This document shows positions 1 to 7,344 of a DNA stretch of 15,429 nt, in pieces. Origin of the DNA: an uncultured Collinsella sp. (GTDB lineage Bacteria > Actinomycetota > Coriobacteriia > Coriobacteriales > Coriobacteriaceae); assembly GCA_902491415.1 (NCBI GenBank), contig CABUHP010000016.1, forward strand, positions 1-15,429, in the 5' to 3' direction. The notes below the pieces were generated by a model that was not told the DNA's origin, searched no databases, and was given only the letters and a program-made list of their open reading frames with translations. Position 1 is the stretch's first letter, and every line of letters begins with the position of its first letter. Made by a program: the position numbers and the translations under genes.

Positions 1-15
1 AGTTCCGCACGAACA

Positions 16-38
16 GGAGGCCACTTAATGTGGCCTCC
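16..38. terminator. Hairpin at the window's left edge, possible terminator of an upstream gene
   Basis: A perfect 9-bp inverted repeat, GGAGGCCAC (16-24) and GTGGCCTCC (30-38), surrounds a 5-nt AT-rich loop. No T-tract follows on the plus strand, so a classical Rho-independent terminator is only one reading. It lies before the candidate promoter of the ABC operon and may end a gene outside the window. The rest of 1-190 holds that promoter and no supportable gene. Confidence 0.4.
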
Positions 39-105
39 GTCGTGAGCAGGACTGTAGAGCAGGAAACTTAACCCCCACACCCCTCACGCGGCGGGCAAAC
101 TCGCC

Positions 106-134
106 TTGTGCTCTATCACGCTAAAGTGTATGAT
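106..134 (+). promoter_or_regulatory. Candidate sigma-70-type promoter of the amino-acid ABC operon
   Basis: A -35-like TTGTGC (106-111) lies 17 bp before a -10-like TATGAT (129-134). The start codon follows at 191. The hexamer AAAGTG occurs at 123-128 and 167-172, and inverted as CACTTT at 153-158, so the promoter and early leader are framed by repeats that could be a repressor site. Promoter consensus in this lineage is not known to me; the call rests on spacing and hexamer match. Confidence 0.4.
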
Positions 135-190
135 TCTGAACGCTACACGAATCACTTTACTTAACTAAAGTGCCATCAAGGGGGGATACC

Positions 191-1051
191 ATGAACACCG
201 ATATGTCTCGTCGTCAGTTTGTTGGTCTAGCCGGCTCGCTCGCTACGGTGCTTGGCCTTGGTCTTGTCGGTTGCGGCGGTGGTGCCGGCAAGGGCTCCGC
301 TGCTGGCTCTGCCGCGGCCAAGGATGTGAAGGGCGCTGCGGAGTCCAAGAAGCTCGTGGTGGGCTTTGATAAGTCCTATCCTCCGTACGGCTTTGTGGGC
401 GACGATGGCGAGTACACCGGCTTTGATCTCGATCTTGCCAAGGCTGTTGCCGATAAGCAGGGCTGGGAGGTCAAATACGAGGCCATCGACTGGGATGCCA
501 AGGATACGCTGCTTAACTCGGGCGCCATCAACTGCATCTGGAACGGCTTTACCATGGAGGGCCGTGAGGACGACTACACGTTCTCCGAGCCGTACATGCT
601 CAACGAGCAGGTGCTGGTGGTCAAGAAGGATGCGGGCATCAAGAGCTGGGACGATCTTGCCGGCAAGACCGTGATTACTCAGACCGATTCCGCTGCGCAG
701 GATGTGCTTGAGGGTGACCAGAAGGATCTGGCGGCGACGTTTGCCACGCTCGACACCATCGGTGAGTACAACACGGCGTTTATGCAGCTCGAGAGCGGCG
801 CGGTCGATGCCGTGGCGTGCGATCTTTCGATTGCCCAGTATCAGCTTGCCGCCAAGCCCGATGCCTATACGCAGCTTGATGAGCCGCTGTCCAGCGAGCA
901 CTACGCCGTTGGCTTTAAGAAGGGCGACACCAAGTCGGCCGATGCTGTAGCCGAGTCGCTCAAGGCGCTCTACGAGGACGGCACGGTCAAGGACCTCTGC
1001 GATAAATATTCAAGCTATGGTTTGTCTTTCGATAATTGGGTGCTCAAGTAA
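191..1051 (+). CDS. Amino-acid ABC transporter substrate-binding lipoprotein
   Basis: This 286-residue protein is the extracytoplasmic binding component of a polar amino-acid importer, solute-binding family 3. The N-terminus has a twin-arginine-like SRRQFVG (residues 6-12), a hydrophobic stretch, and a lipobox LVGC with the lipidated Cys at 28, then a Gly/Ala/Ser-rich tether. The mature domain begins near residue 54 and carries family landmarks: PYGF, GFDLDLAKAVA (78-88), NGFTMEGRED (118-127) and FSEPY (131-135). The ATG at 191 is preferred over an in-frame GTG at 170 because AAGGGGGG lies just upstream and the signal peptide then begins properly. The stop overlaps the permease start (TAATG), indicating translational coupling. 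The exact amino acid cannot be assigned. Confidence 0.93.
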   Translation: MNTDMSRRQFVGLAGSLATVLGLGLVGCGGGAGKGSAAGSAAAKDVKGAAESKKLVVGFDKSYPPYGFVGDDGEYTGFDLDLAKAVADKQGWEVKYEAIDWDAKDTLLNSGAINCIWNGFTMEGREDDYTFSEPYMLNEQVLVVKKDAGIKSWDDLAGKTVITQTDSAAQDVLEGDQKDLAATFATLDTIGEYNTAFMQLESGAVDAVACDLSIAQYQLAAKPDAYTQLDEPLSSEHYAVGFKKGDTKSADAVAESLKALYEDGTVKDLCDKYSSYGLSFDNWVLK

Positions 1052-1704
1052 TGTCTATTCAGGTCATGATGCAGATGCTTGGCCAGGGATTCTTGGTCAG
1101 TTTGCAGTTGTTTTTGCTGACGCTGCTCGGGTCGATTCCGCTGGGAATTCCCGTGGCGTTTATGCGCATGAGCAAAATCGCGCCGCTTCGCTGGATTGCG
1201 CGCATCTACATTTCGGTCATGCGCGGTACGCCGCTCATGCTGCAGATGTTTGCCATCTACTTTGCCCCGTACTACGTGTTTGGCATTTCGCTCACGCCCG
1301 ATTCCAAGTGGACGGCGTGCGTCGTGGCGTTCATCATCAACTACGCCGGTTACTTTGCCGAGATCTATCGCTCGGGCTTGCAGTCCATTCCGCGCGGTCA
1401 ATACGAGGCTGCCGAGGTGCTGGGCTATTCGCGCGTGCAGACGTTTCTGTATATCGTGATGCCTCAGGTCGCCAAGCGTATTCTGCCGGCGATGGGCAAC
1501 GAGATCATCACGCTGGTCAAGGACACGTCGCTGGCGTTTGCCATTGGCGTGGGCGAGATGTTCTCGACGGCCAAGGCCCTGGTTGCCTCGCAGGTGAGCA
1601 TGGTACCGTTTGCGATCGCGGCGCTGATTTACTGGGTCATTAACTTTGTGGTCGAGATGCTGCTGGGCGCCGCCGAAAAGAAGCTGGACTATTATCATGA
1701 CTAA
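1051..1704 (+). CDS. Amino-acid ABC transporter permease
   Basis: This 217-residue inner-membrane permease belongs to the HisM/GlnP-type polar amino-acid family. Several hydrophobic segments are visible, including residues 12-36, about 60-80, 88-104, 150-165 and 187-206. The cytoplasmic EAA loop that docks on the ATPase spans about residues 106-139, with the core YEAAEVLGYSRVQTFLYIVMPQ reading as typical of the family; RGTPLMLQ (58-65) is another signature. The ATG at 1051 shares its A with the preceding stop. An in-frame TTG at 1036 inside the upstream gene is less likely. Since only one permease gene is present, the transporter probably works with a homodimer of it. Confidence 0.94.
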   Translation: MSIQVMMQMLGQGFLVSLQLFLLTLLGSIPLGIPVAFMRMSKIAPLRWIARIYISVMRGTPLMLQMFAIYFAPYYVFGISLTPDSKWTACVVAFIINYAGYFAEIYRSGLQSIPRGQYEAAEVLGYSRVQTFLYIVMPQVAKRILPAMGNEIITLVKDTSLAFAIGVGEMFSTAKALVASQVSMVPFAIAALIYWVINFVVEMLLGAAEKKLDYYHD

Positions 1705-2461
1705 CTCAGTGATGAAAATCGAAAACGCTCGCAAGGCGTTTGGCGGCAATGAGGTGCTCAAGGATATCTCGCTCGAGGTAAAGCGTGGAGAGGTCGTGGC
1801 GATTATCGGGCCTTCGGGTGGCGGCAAGTCCACGCTGCTGCGGTGTGCCACGCTGCTCGAGACGCTCGACGGAGGCTCGCTCTCGTTTGGCGACCTTGCC
1901 GTTGCGACGGATGCGGGTTCGGGCGCGGTCTATGCGAAGGGCGATGTGCCCAGGCAGGCGCGCTCGCGATTTGGCCTGGTGTTTCAGAACTACAATCTGT
2001 TCCCGCACTATACCGTGATGAAAAACATCACCGATGCGCCGATCCGCGTTCTTAAGCGCCCGCGCGAGCAGGCGGAAGCTCGTGCGCATGAATTGATTGC
2101 TCAGATGGGGCTTGTGGGCAACGAGAACAAGGTTCCGTGTGAGCTTTCGGGCGGTCAGCAACAGCGCGTGAGTATCGCCCGCGCCTTGGCGCTCGACCCG
2201 GAAATCTTGTTCTTTGACGAGCCGACCTCGGCACTCGATCCCGAGCTAACGGCCGAGGTGCTGCGTGTCATTAAAGACCTTGCGGCGCAGAATATGACGA
2301 TGGTGATCGTGACCCATGCGATGCAGTTTGCGCGCGATGTTGCCGACCGCGTGGTCTTTATGGACGGAGGCCGCATTGTCGAGGAGGGCCCGGCCGAGCA
2401 GGTTATCGATCATCCGCGTGAGCAACGTACCCGTGAGTTCTTGAGTCGTATCGAGGGCTAA
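1697..2461 (+). CDS. Amino-acid ABC transporter ATP-binding protein
   Basis: This 254-residue ATPase powers the importer encoded just upstream and has all nucleotide-binding elements: Walker A GPSGGGKS (38-45), Q-loop VFQN around Gln97, signature LSGGQQQR (150-157), Walker B LFFDEP (171-176) and the switch His at 207 (VTHAM). An insert of about 20 residues (69-90) between Walker A and the Q-loop holds charged and small residues. The ATG at 1697 overlaps the permease stop by 8 nt (ATGACTAA). A second in-frame ATG at 1712 is possible but would remove only five residues. It is the last gene of the operon and is followed by a terminator. Confidence 0.95.
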   Translation: MTNSVMKIENARKAFGGNEVLKDISLEVKRGEVVAIIGPSGGGKSTLLRCATLLETLDGGSLSFGDLAVATDAGSGAVYAKGDVPRQARSRFGLVFQNYNLFPHYTVMKNITDAPIRVLKRPREQAEARAHELIAQMGLVGNENKVPCELSGGQQQRVSIARALALDPEILFFDEPTSALDPELTAEVLRVIKDLAAQNMTMVIVTHAMQFARDVADRVVFMDGGRIVEEGPAEQVIDHPREQRTREFLSRIEG

Positions 2462-2482
2462 GCTCAGCTATGTATTGAGAAG

Positions 2483-2520
2483 AAGCCGCCGCGGGTCTTA
2501 TGGACTGCGGCGGCTTTTAT
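2483..2520 (+). terminator. Rho-independent terminator of the ABC operon
   Basis: AAGCCGCCGC (2483-2492) pairs perfectly with GCGGCGGCTT (2507-2516); the loop adds a GTC/GAC pairing. The stem runs straight into TTTTATTTGT. It sits 22 nt after the ATPase stop codon. Confidence 0.92.
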
Positions 2521-2649
2521 TTGTATCGATGGGGTTTAATAATCGCCTGGCATACTTGCTCTGTCCTCTCGCCGCCTGTATTCATACGTGCGCCGAAAGG
2601 TATGCATGGACAGCCGCCCGTGAGGGTAGGGTGGTGGCATAGGACATTT

Positions 2650-2746
2650 GGAGGGTGAGTCGGCTCGGCTGCCGACCATGCTGCTCCCGGGACGGCACCG
2701 ACCGCGAACTCTCCCCGTTGGCGTCGCGCATTGCGCGCGGCCCTGC
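2650..2746 (+). other. Structured 5' leader of the EF-G-like gene
   Basis: The 297-nt gap between the ATPase gene and the EF-G-like gene holds no supportable ORF. Its last 110 nt are GC-rich and can fold. GGGTGAGT (2653-2660) pairs with ACTCTCCC (2708-2715) with one T-T mismatch. Within or competing with this, GTCGGC (2659-2664) pairs with GCCGAC (2671-2676). A further hairpin CGCGC (2725-2729)/GCGCG (2733-2737) lies 9 nt before the ribosome binding site. I do not recognise a known riboswitch or ribosomal-protein leader here. It could be a regulatory leader or simply GC-rich spacer. Confidence 0.35.
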
Positions 2747-2753
2747 AAGGAGG
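2747..2753 (+). promoter_or_regulatory. Ribosome binding site fixing the EF-G-like start
   Basis: AAGGAGG lies 5 nt before the ATG at 2759. This strong site selects that ATG over an in-frame TTG at 2648, which would add 37 residues with no EF-G homology. Confidence 0.85.
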
Positions 2754-2758
2754 TCATC

Positions 2759-4834
2759 ATGGGTGCTCCCAAGACCGGCAACGTAAGGAACGTGGTGCTC
2801 GTAGGCCAAGGCGGGGTGGGCAAGACTTCACTCGCCGAGGCCATGCTCCACCTTTCCGGTAAGACCGCCCGCCTGGGCGGCCACGACGGCACCAAGCCCA
2901 CGCTCGACTATGACCCCGAAGAGGTCAAGCGTTCATTCTCCATCTCGACGACCATCGCGCCGATCGATTGGAAGGGCGCCCGCATCAACGTGCTCGATGC
3001 CCCGTGCTACCCCGATTTTATCGGCGACGCCTTTGCCGCGATGAGCGTCTGCGAGACGGCGCTGTTCGTGGTCGACGCCGAGGCCGGCCCGCAGCCGACG
3101 ACGGTTAAGCTTTGGTACGCCGCCGAGGACCTGCGCCTGGCGCGCGCGGTGTTCGTAAACCGCCTGTCGCGTCCCGAGGCCAGCTTTACGACCACGATGG
3201 GCCTGCTGCAGGAACGTTTTGGTACGCGTTTGGGTGCCGTGACCCTCCCCTGGGGCGAGGGCGAGGACTTTGACGGCATTATCGACCTGGTGCGTATGAA
3301 GGCGCGCCACTGCAACGGCGCCGAGGCCGTTGAGTCGGAGATTCCCGAGGAGTATCGTGCCCAGGCCGAGGAAGCCCACGACCATCTGTGCGAGCTGGTG
3401 GCCGAGGCCGACGATGAGCTGATGATGAAGTACCTGGAAGGCGAAGAGACGCTGACGCAGGAGGAGCTCGAGGGCCTGTTGTCCAAGGCGATCGCCGCGC
3501 GCATCTTTGTGCCGGTCTTTGCGGGCGATTGCATTAAGGAGCAGGGCGTCAACTCGCTGATGGACGACATCGCCACGTACTTCCCGGCGCCGACGGACTA
3601 CGGCGAGATGCCGCTCATCGACGGCGACTCGCTCAAGATCTCGAGCGACGATGACCGTCCGGTGGCATTTGTGTTTAAGACGCTGGCCGATCCGCAGCAG
3701 GGTCGCATCAGCTTTATCAAGGTGCTGACGGGCACGCTTGAGCCGGGCCTTGAGCTGATCAATGCACGTACGCGCAAGGGTGAGCGTCTGGCTCACCTGT
3801 ATGTGATGTGCGGCCGCGACATGACCGAGGTCGGTCACGCCTATGCCGGCGATATCATCGTGGCGCCCAAACTGGCGGCCGAGACGGGCGATACGCTCTC
3901 GATTACCGGCAAGGTCGAGGCTGCGGCGTTTAAGTTCCCCAACTCGCAGTACCGCATCGCCATTGAGGCCGAGAACCGCGGCGACGAGGAAAAGCTCTAC
4001 ACGTTTATTGAGAAGGCCTGCAAGGCCGATCCGACCATGAGCATCGACCGCGACGAGGAGACCGGGCAGACCATCATCTCGGCGGTGGGCGAGGCGCAGG
4101 TTTCGGTTCTGCTCAACCGTTTGGAGGACCGCACCAAGGTCGCGGCAAAGAGCGTTCCGATCCGCATTCCGTATCGCGAGACCATCCGCCGCACGGCAAG
4201 CGCTCAGGGCCGCCACAAGAAGCAGACTGGCGGTGCCGGTCAATATGGCGACTGCTGGCTGCGCGTTGAGCCGCTCATTGGACCCGACGGCACGAGCGAC
4301 GGCTATGAGTTTGTTGACGAGGTCGTGGGTGGCCGCATCCCACGCTCGCTGATCCCCGCCGTGGACAAGGGTGTCCAGGAGACCATGAAGGACGGCATCA
4401 TTGCCGGCTACCCGCTCACGGGCATTCGCGTGGCTGTGTACGACGGCTCGTATCATAGCGTCGACTCCAACGAGATGGCGTTCCGCGCGGCGGCTCGCAT
4501 CGGCCTGCGCAAGGCATGCGCCGATGCCGACCCGGTGGTGCTGGAGCCCATCGAGGAAATCACGGTGACTATCCCCGAGAGCTACGCCGGCGCCGTGATG
4601 GGCGACATCTCGGCCTCGCGCGGTCGCGTGACGGGCATGGAGACCGATGAGCGCGGTGACACCGTGGTCATCGCTCAAGCCCCGCTGGCTGAGCTGACGG
4701 ATTATTCGACGCGTCTGCGCTCCATCACGCGCGGCACGGGCGACTTTACCATGAAGCCCGCAGGCTATGAGCAGGTGCCTTATGACGTTCAGGCCAAGCT
4801 GGTCGAGCGCTATGAGGAAGGCCGCGCCAAGTAA
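2759..4834 (+). CDS. EF-G-like translation GTPase family protein with degenerate GTPase motifs
   Basis: This 691-residue protein has the length and domain order of elongation factor G: an N-terminal G domain (about 1-280), a beta-barrel domain II (about 300-385), and C-terminal domains III-V including the HKKQTGGAGQYGD region typical of domain IV and a final EF-G C-terminal segment. It resembles the EF-G-like (EF-G2) group rather than housekeeping FusA. G1 is intact as GQGGVGKT (16-23). G3, usually DTPGH or DTPGY, reads DAPCY (80-84). G4, usually NKxD, reads NRLS (134-137). The switch I region reads RSFS (58-61) where FusA has RGIT. These changes suggest altered or weak GTP handling. The protein probably binds the ribosome, but its role is unknown. 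It is monocistronic, with its own leader and terminator. Confidence 0.9.
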   Translation: MGAPKTGNVRNVVLVGQGGVGKTSLAEAMLHLSGKTARLGGHDGTKPTLDYDPEEVKRSFSISTTIAPIDWKGARINVLDAPCYPDFIGDAFAAMSVCETALFVVDAEAGPQPTTVKLWYAAEDLRLARAVFVNRLSRPEASFTTTMGLLQERFGTRLGAVTLPWGEGEDFDGIIDLVRMKARHCNGAEAVESEIPEEYRAQAEEAHDHLCELVAEADDELMMKYLEGEETLTQEELEGLLSKAIAARIFVPVFAGDCIKEQGVNSLMDDIATYFPAPTDYGEMPLIDGDSLKISSDDDRPVAFVFKTLADPQQGRISFIKVLTGTLEPGLELINARTRKGERLAHLYVMCGRDMTEVGHAYAGDIIVAPKLAAETGDTLSITGKVEAAAFKFPNSQYRIAIEAENRGDEEKLYTFIEKACKADPTMSIDRDEETGQTIISAVGEAQVSVLLNRLEDRTKVAAKSVPIRIPYRETIRRTASAQGRHKKQTGGAGQYGDCWLRVEPLIGPDGTSDGYEFVDEVVGGRIPRSLIPAVDKGVQETMKDGIIAGYPLTGIRVAVYDGSYHSVDSNEMAFRAAARIGLRKACADADPVVLEPIEEITVTIPESYAGAVMGDISASRGRVTGMETDERGDTVVIAQAPLAELTDYSTRLRSITRGTGDFTMKPAGYEQVPYDVQAKLVERYEEGRAK

Positions 4835-4869
4835 CGTGTGGCGTTGCCTGTAACATACGCGCCGATGCA

Positions 4870-4904
4870 AGGGCCGCTCTGGGCGCTCCAGGGCGGCCCT
4901 TTTT
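4870..4904 (+). terminator. Rho-independent terminator of the EF-G-like gene
   Basis: AGGGCCGC (4870-4877) pairs with GCGGCCCT (4893-4900), followed by TTTTT from 4900. There is no T-tract on the minus strand, so it serves the plus-strand gene. The facing nuclease gene ends at 4946, and near its stop is only a short GGGGG/CCCCC pairing (4941-4945 and 4951-4955). Confidence 0.88.
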
Positions 4905-4945
4905 GATCCCTGGGGTTGCAAATCGATTCATGTCGCGGTTGGGGG

Positions 4946-5929
4946 CTAGTCCCCCGAGGCCTGGTTGCGGCCGGTGGCGTAGTCGATCTGCACGTGCGGC
5001 TGCAGGTTATAGCAGTACACATGGAAACAGAGGGTCTTGCCGTGGTCCTCGATCGATTGTGCTTCCAGACGAACGCCGCGACAGACGAGTTCCTCTTCGT
5101 TATACATGGGCGTGACGCGGTAGAGCACATGGTTGCCTGTGTCGTGGATGTAGTCGAGGATCTGCTCTTCAAACGGCAGCATACCCGTTTCGTTGAGATA
5201 GCGCGTGCCGGTGAGGAGATTCTTGCGATTGGCGTTTTCGCCGCAGAGCGACCAGGCGATAAGGTGGCAGCGGTTGTAGAGGCTCTGGCCTGGAATAAAG
5301 CCGTAGCGCTGCTGGTGCCAACCGGCAGGATGGATACGCGAGATATCGCCGCGCTTGCCTTGACCGAGCGATTCGGGGCCCGCGCAGGCGAGCGCTTTGC
5401 GGGTGCGGCCAAGGCTGTCGAGCTTGGAGAATTTCTTAAAGCAGCCCTCTTCGGTGGCACGATCGTATTCATCGAGCGTGAACGACGGCGTGCCCAACGG
5501 GTGCATGCTGTCGGCGCGAAGGGCTACGTAGGGGTTGCCGGCGTAGTCGGGAATGCTGCTGAGGTAAACACCGCGGGCGCGGTTGAGGTCAGGGTTTTCC
5601 ACCTCGTCGATGGGGGTGGCGGCACTGTCCGCGGAGGCGTCGTCACCGGTGTTGGTCGTGGCGGATTCGGGGCCATCGCCAGAGTCTTGGCTATTTTGAG
5701 AGTCCGAGGAGCTCGCTGTTCCCGATTCGAGCCGGGCAACCAGGTCCGCCTCGTCGTCGGTGCGGCTGGGACTCTCGTTTTGTTTTTCGGCCAGAGCCGT
5801 CGCCTGCTCATCGCTTTGCGGCGACAACAACTTGGGCGCTCCGTCGAGCGACCCTGTGAACAACGCAAACCCCAGCACCACGGCGGTGCCGATGGAAAGT
5901 ACTTGCTTGTAGGCGGACTTGCGCGACAT
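4946..5929 (-). CDS. Membrane-anchored or secreted DNA/RNA non-specific endonuclease (EndA-like)
   Basis: This 327-residue protein is a metal-dependent beta-beta-alpha nuclease related to streptococcal EndA and Spd nucleases. Residues 9-27 form a single hydrophobic signal or anchor segment after a positively charged N-terminus. Residues 37-110 are a low-complexity, Ser/Asp/Glu/Thr-rich linker. The catalytic domain follows, with HPAGWHQQRYG (200-210), LYNRCHLIAW (217-226) carrying the general-base His222, and GENANRKNLLTGTRYLN (230-246), whose Asn residues would hold the metal. Classical members have DRGH; here it is NRCH, which I believe occurs in related gut bacteria. AGGAG lies 6 nt before the ATG. 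It probably acts outside the membrane in nutrient scavenging, DNA uptake or degradation of extracellular DNA; which of these cannot be decided. Confidence 0.88.
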   Translation of the reverse strand: MSRKSAYKQVLSIGTAVVLGFALFTGSLDGAPKLLSPQSDEQATALAEKQNESPSRTDDEADLVARLESGTASSSDSQNSQDSGDGPESATTNTGDDASADSAATPIDEVENPDLNRARGVYLSSIPDYAGNPYVALRADSMHPLGTPSFTLDEYDRATEEGCFKKFSKLDSLGRTRKALACAGPESLGQGKRGDISRIHPAGWHQQRYGFIPGQSLYNRCHLIAWSLCGENANRKNLLTGTRYLNETGMLPFEEQILDYIHDTGNHVLYRVTPMYNEEELVCRGVRLEAQSIEDHGKTLCFHVYCYNLQPHVQIDYATGRNQASGD

Positions 5930-6048
5930 TGCGGCTCCTGGATGGACGGTTGGGAATCTACCAGTCTAGCAGGAGCCGGCAGGGGCCGTTCTGTCGAACA
6001 AATACTCAAGATTTGGGATAGACGTTACTGATTCATTTGTCCCGCGGT

Positions 6049-7059
6049 CTAGATCGAGGTGGAGTCGAGCCAGTTGAGCTTGCACTCGAGAATGCGCTGC
6101 TCGCCGGGTTCGCTGCTTCCGTCAAGTAGGGCGAGCAGCATCTCGGCTGCTTCGCGACCTTCTTGGTCGACGGGCTCGATGATGGTGGAGACGGTCGGTG
6201 TGGTGAGATTAGTCCAGTCTTCGCAGTTGAGTCCCAAAAGGCCGATTTGCTGCGGAAGCAGATGGGCCATTGGCTGGAGGGCCTTGTAGACACGGGGAAG
6301 TGCCCACTGATTTTGCACGAAGATAAGGGTTCGCTTGGCGGGATTGAACTTGAATTTAAAGTATTCAGTGAGCTCGTTGATTGACGGCTTGTTGTGATCG
6401 ATGGGAATCGCTTTGTAGAGCTGCCCATTCGCGGCTAATGCCTCGGCATATCCCTGAAAACGCTCCATGCGGGTGCGCATTTCGGTCATATTGGCGGCAA
6501 TGGAGAAAAAGTCCTCGTAGCCGGCATCGAGAAGCGCCTGCGTGGCGTTGTACACGCCGTCGTAGAGGTTGGTTTTGATCCAGCTGGTGCCTGGGCTGTA
6601 GATGGCCGCGTCAAAAAAGACGACGGGCTTGCCGGCGCGCTTGATGCGGTCGTGGACGGCCTTGAAATTTGCCGTGGGCTGGATGATAAAACCATCGACG
6701 CCCAGCGAGAGCATCTTGTCGACGTACATGAGCTCGGTCTCGGGGTTAAAGTTGCTCGTGCAAACGACCGTTTGATAACCCGCGGGGAGCATGACCTGTT
6801 CCATGCCGTTGAGGACGAGGCCCGCCCACTTGTTGGTGTTATCCAAAATGATGATGGCGATGACGTGGGTCTGCTTGCCGGTGAGCGTTTGCGCTTGGGC
6901 GTTGGGAACGTATCCGAGTTCCTTAATGACGCGCGCGATTTTGTTCTGCGTCTTTTCGCTAAGCTTTTCTCGTTTGTCGTTGAGGTAATACGAGACGCTT
7001 GCCGTCGAGGTTCCCGCCTCTCGAGCGACGTCTGCGATCGTAACGCGCTGTTTTGCCAC
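6049..7059 (-). CDS. LacI-family transcriptional regulator, probable regulator of the divergent sugar operon
   Basis: This 336-residue protein has an N-terminal LacI helix-turn-helix (VTIADVAREAGTSTASVSYYL, about residues 5-25) followed by the hinge YVPNAQAQTL and a periplasmic-binding-like effector domain with PVVFFDAAIY and GLLGLNCEDW. The hinge has Gln where many family members have Arg (AQAQTL instead of xxARSL). The GTG at 7059 is chosen because GGAAGGAG lies 5 nt upstream; the in-frame ATG at 7095 lacks a comparable site. It is transcribed away from the PTS operon across a 415-bp control region, the usual layout for a local LacI-type regulator. The effector is unknown, likely a sugar or sugar phosphate of that pathway. 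Confidence 0.92.
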   Translation of the reverse strand: MAKQRVTIADVAREAGTSTASVSYYLNDKREKLSEKTQNKIARVIKELGYVPNAQAQTLTGKQTHVIAIIILDNTNKWAGLVLNGMEQVMLPAGYQTVVCTSNFNPETELMYVDKMLSLGVDGFIIQPTANFKAVHDRIKRAGKPVVFFDAAIYSPGTSWIKTNLYDGVYNATQALLDAGYEDFFSIAANMTEMRTRMERFQGYAEALAANGQLYKAIPIDHNKPSINELTEYFKFKFNPAKRTLIFVQNQWALPRVYKALQPMAHLLPQQIGLLGLNCEDWTNLTTPTVSTIIEPVDQEGREAAEMLLALLDGSSEPGEQRILECKLNWLDSTSI

Positions 7060-7064
7060 AGCGA

Positions 7065-7072
7065 CTCCTTCC
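7065..7072 (-). promoter_or_regulatory. Ribosome binding site fixing a GTG start for the LacI-family gene
   Basis: Read on the minus strand, GGAAGGAG is followed after 5 nt by GTG. The domain begins immediately after this codon (AKQRVTIADVA), so the 12-residue extension to the ATG at 7095 is unlikely. Confidence 0.75.
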
Positions 7073-7281
7073 GACAGATGAGCATTTTCCAACATGATGA
7101 CTTTGAGTCTTGGTGGAGGATACGCTTCGGTGAGCGGCTTTTTCCTTTCATATGAGTATGCAACAAATGCGGCATACGGGTGGGGTCGAAATATGTGACC
7201 GGCATGCGCATCTGCCGTCTACCGAGAAAATCAAATACTTCTTGACTTTTGAAATCGAGGGCAAAATCGCAGGATTCATTT

Positions 7282-7336
7282 TTGGTTAAACGCATAACTA
7301 AATCGCATAACCAACGCTCTGACCTGCGCGTTTACC
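7282..7336. promoter_or_regulatory. Cluster of operator-like half-sites in the LacI/PTS divergent region
   Basis: The outer arms TTGGTTA (7282-7288) and TAACCAA (7308-7314) are inverted repeats. Between them CGCATAAC occurs twice (7291-7298 and 7304-7311). The first unit forms a CG-centred imperfect palindrome, TTGGTTAAA-CG-CATAACTAA (7282-7301), which fits LacI-family operators. A related inverted half-site GCGTTTACC lies at 7328-7336. The cluster is just upstream of the candidate PTS promoter, where binding could repress or activate. The rest of 7060-7474 holds a GTATGC/GCATAC inverted repeat (7156-7161 and 7172-7177) and a perfect palindrome CGGAGGCCTCCG (7419-7430), but no supportable gene. 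Confidence 0.45.
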
Positions 7337-7344
7337 GAAATAAG

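Noticed and set aside
84..128. Resemblance of CACGCGGCGGGCAAAC and CACGCTAAAG to parts of a c-di-GMP riboswitch
   Set aside because: The second conserved block does not match well, the required helices do not form, and a candidate promoter lies inside the region.
2648..2758. N-terminal extension of the EF-G-like protein from a TTG at 2648
   Set aside because: The extension has no EF-G similarity and overlaps the foldable leader, while AAGGAGG directly precedes the ATG at 2759.
2933..4921. A 662-codon minus-strand frame opposite the EF-G-like gene
   Set aside because: Antisense shadow of a gene with clear EF-G features; it also runs through that gene's terminator.
4916..6031. A 371-codon plus-strand frame opposite the nuclease gene
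   Set aside because: The minus-strand frame has a signal segment, ribosome binding site and nuclease motifs. The plus frame shows none and looks like a GC-driven shadow.
7059..7095. ATG at 7095 as the start of the LacI-family gene
   Set aside because: No ribosome binding site precedes it, and the added 12 residues are not part of the DNA-binding domain; the GTG at 7059 has a strong site.
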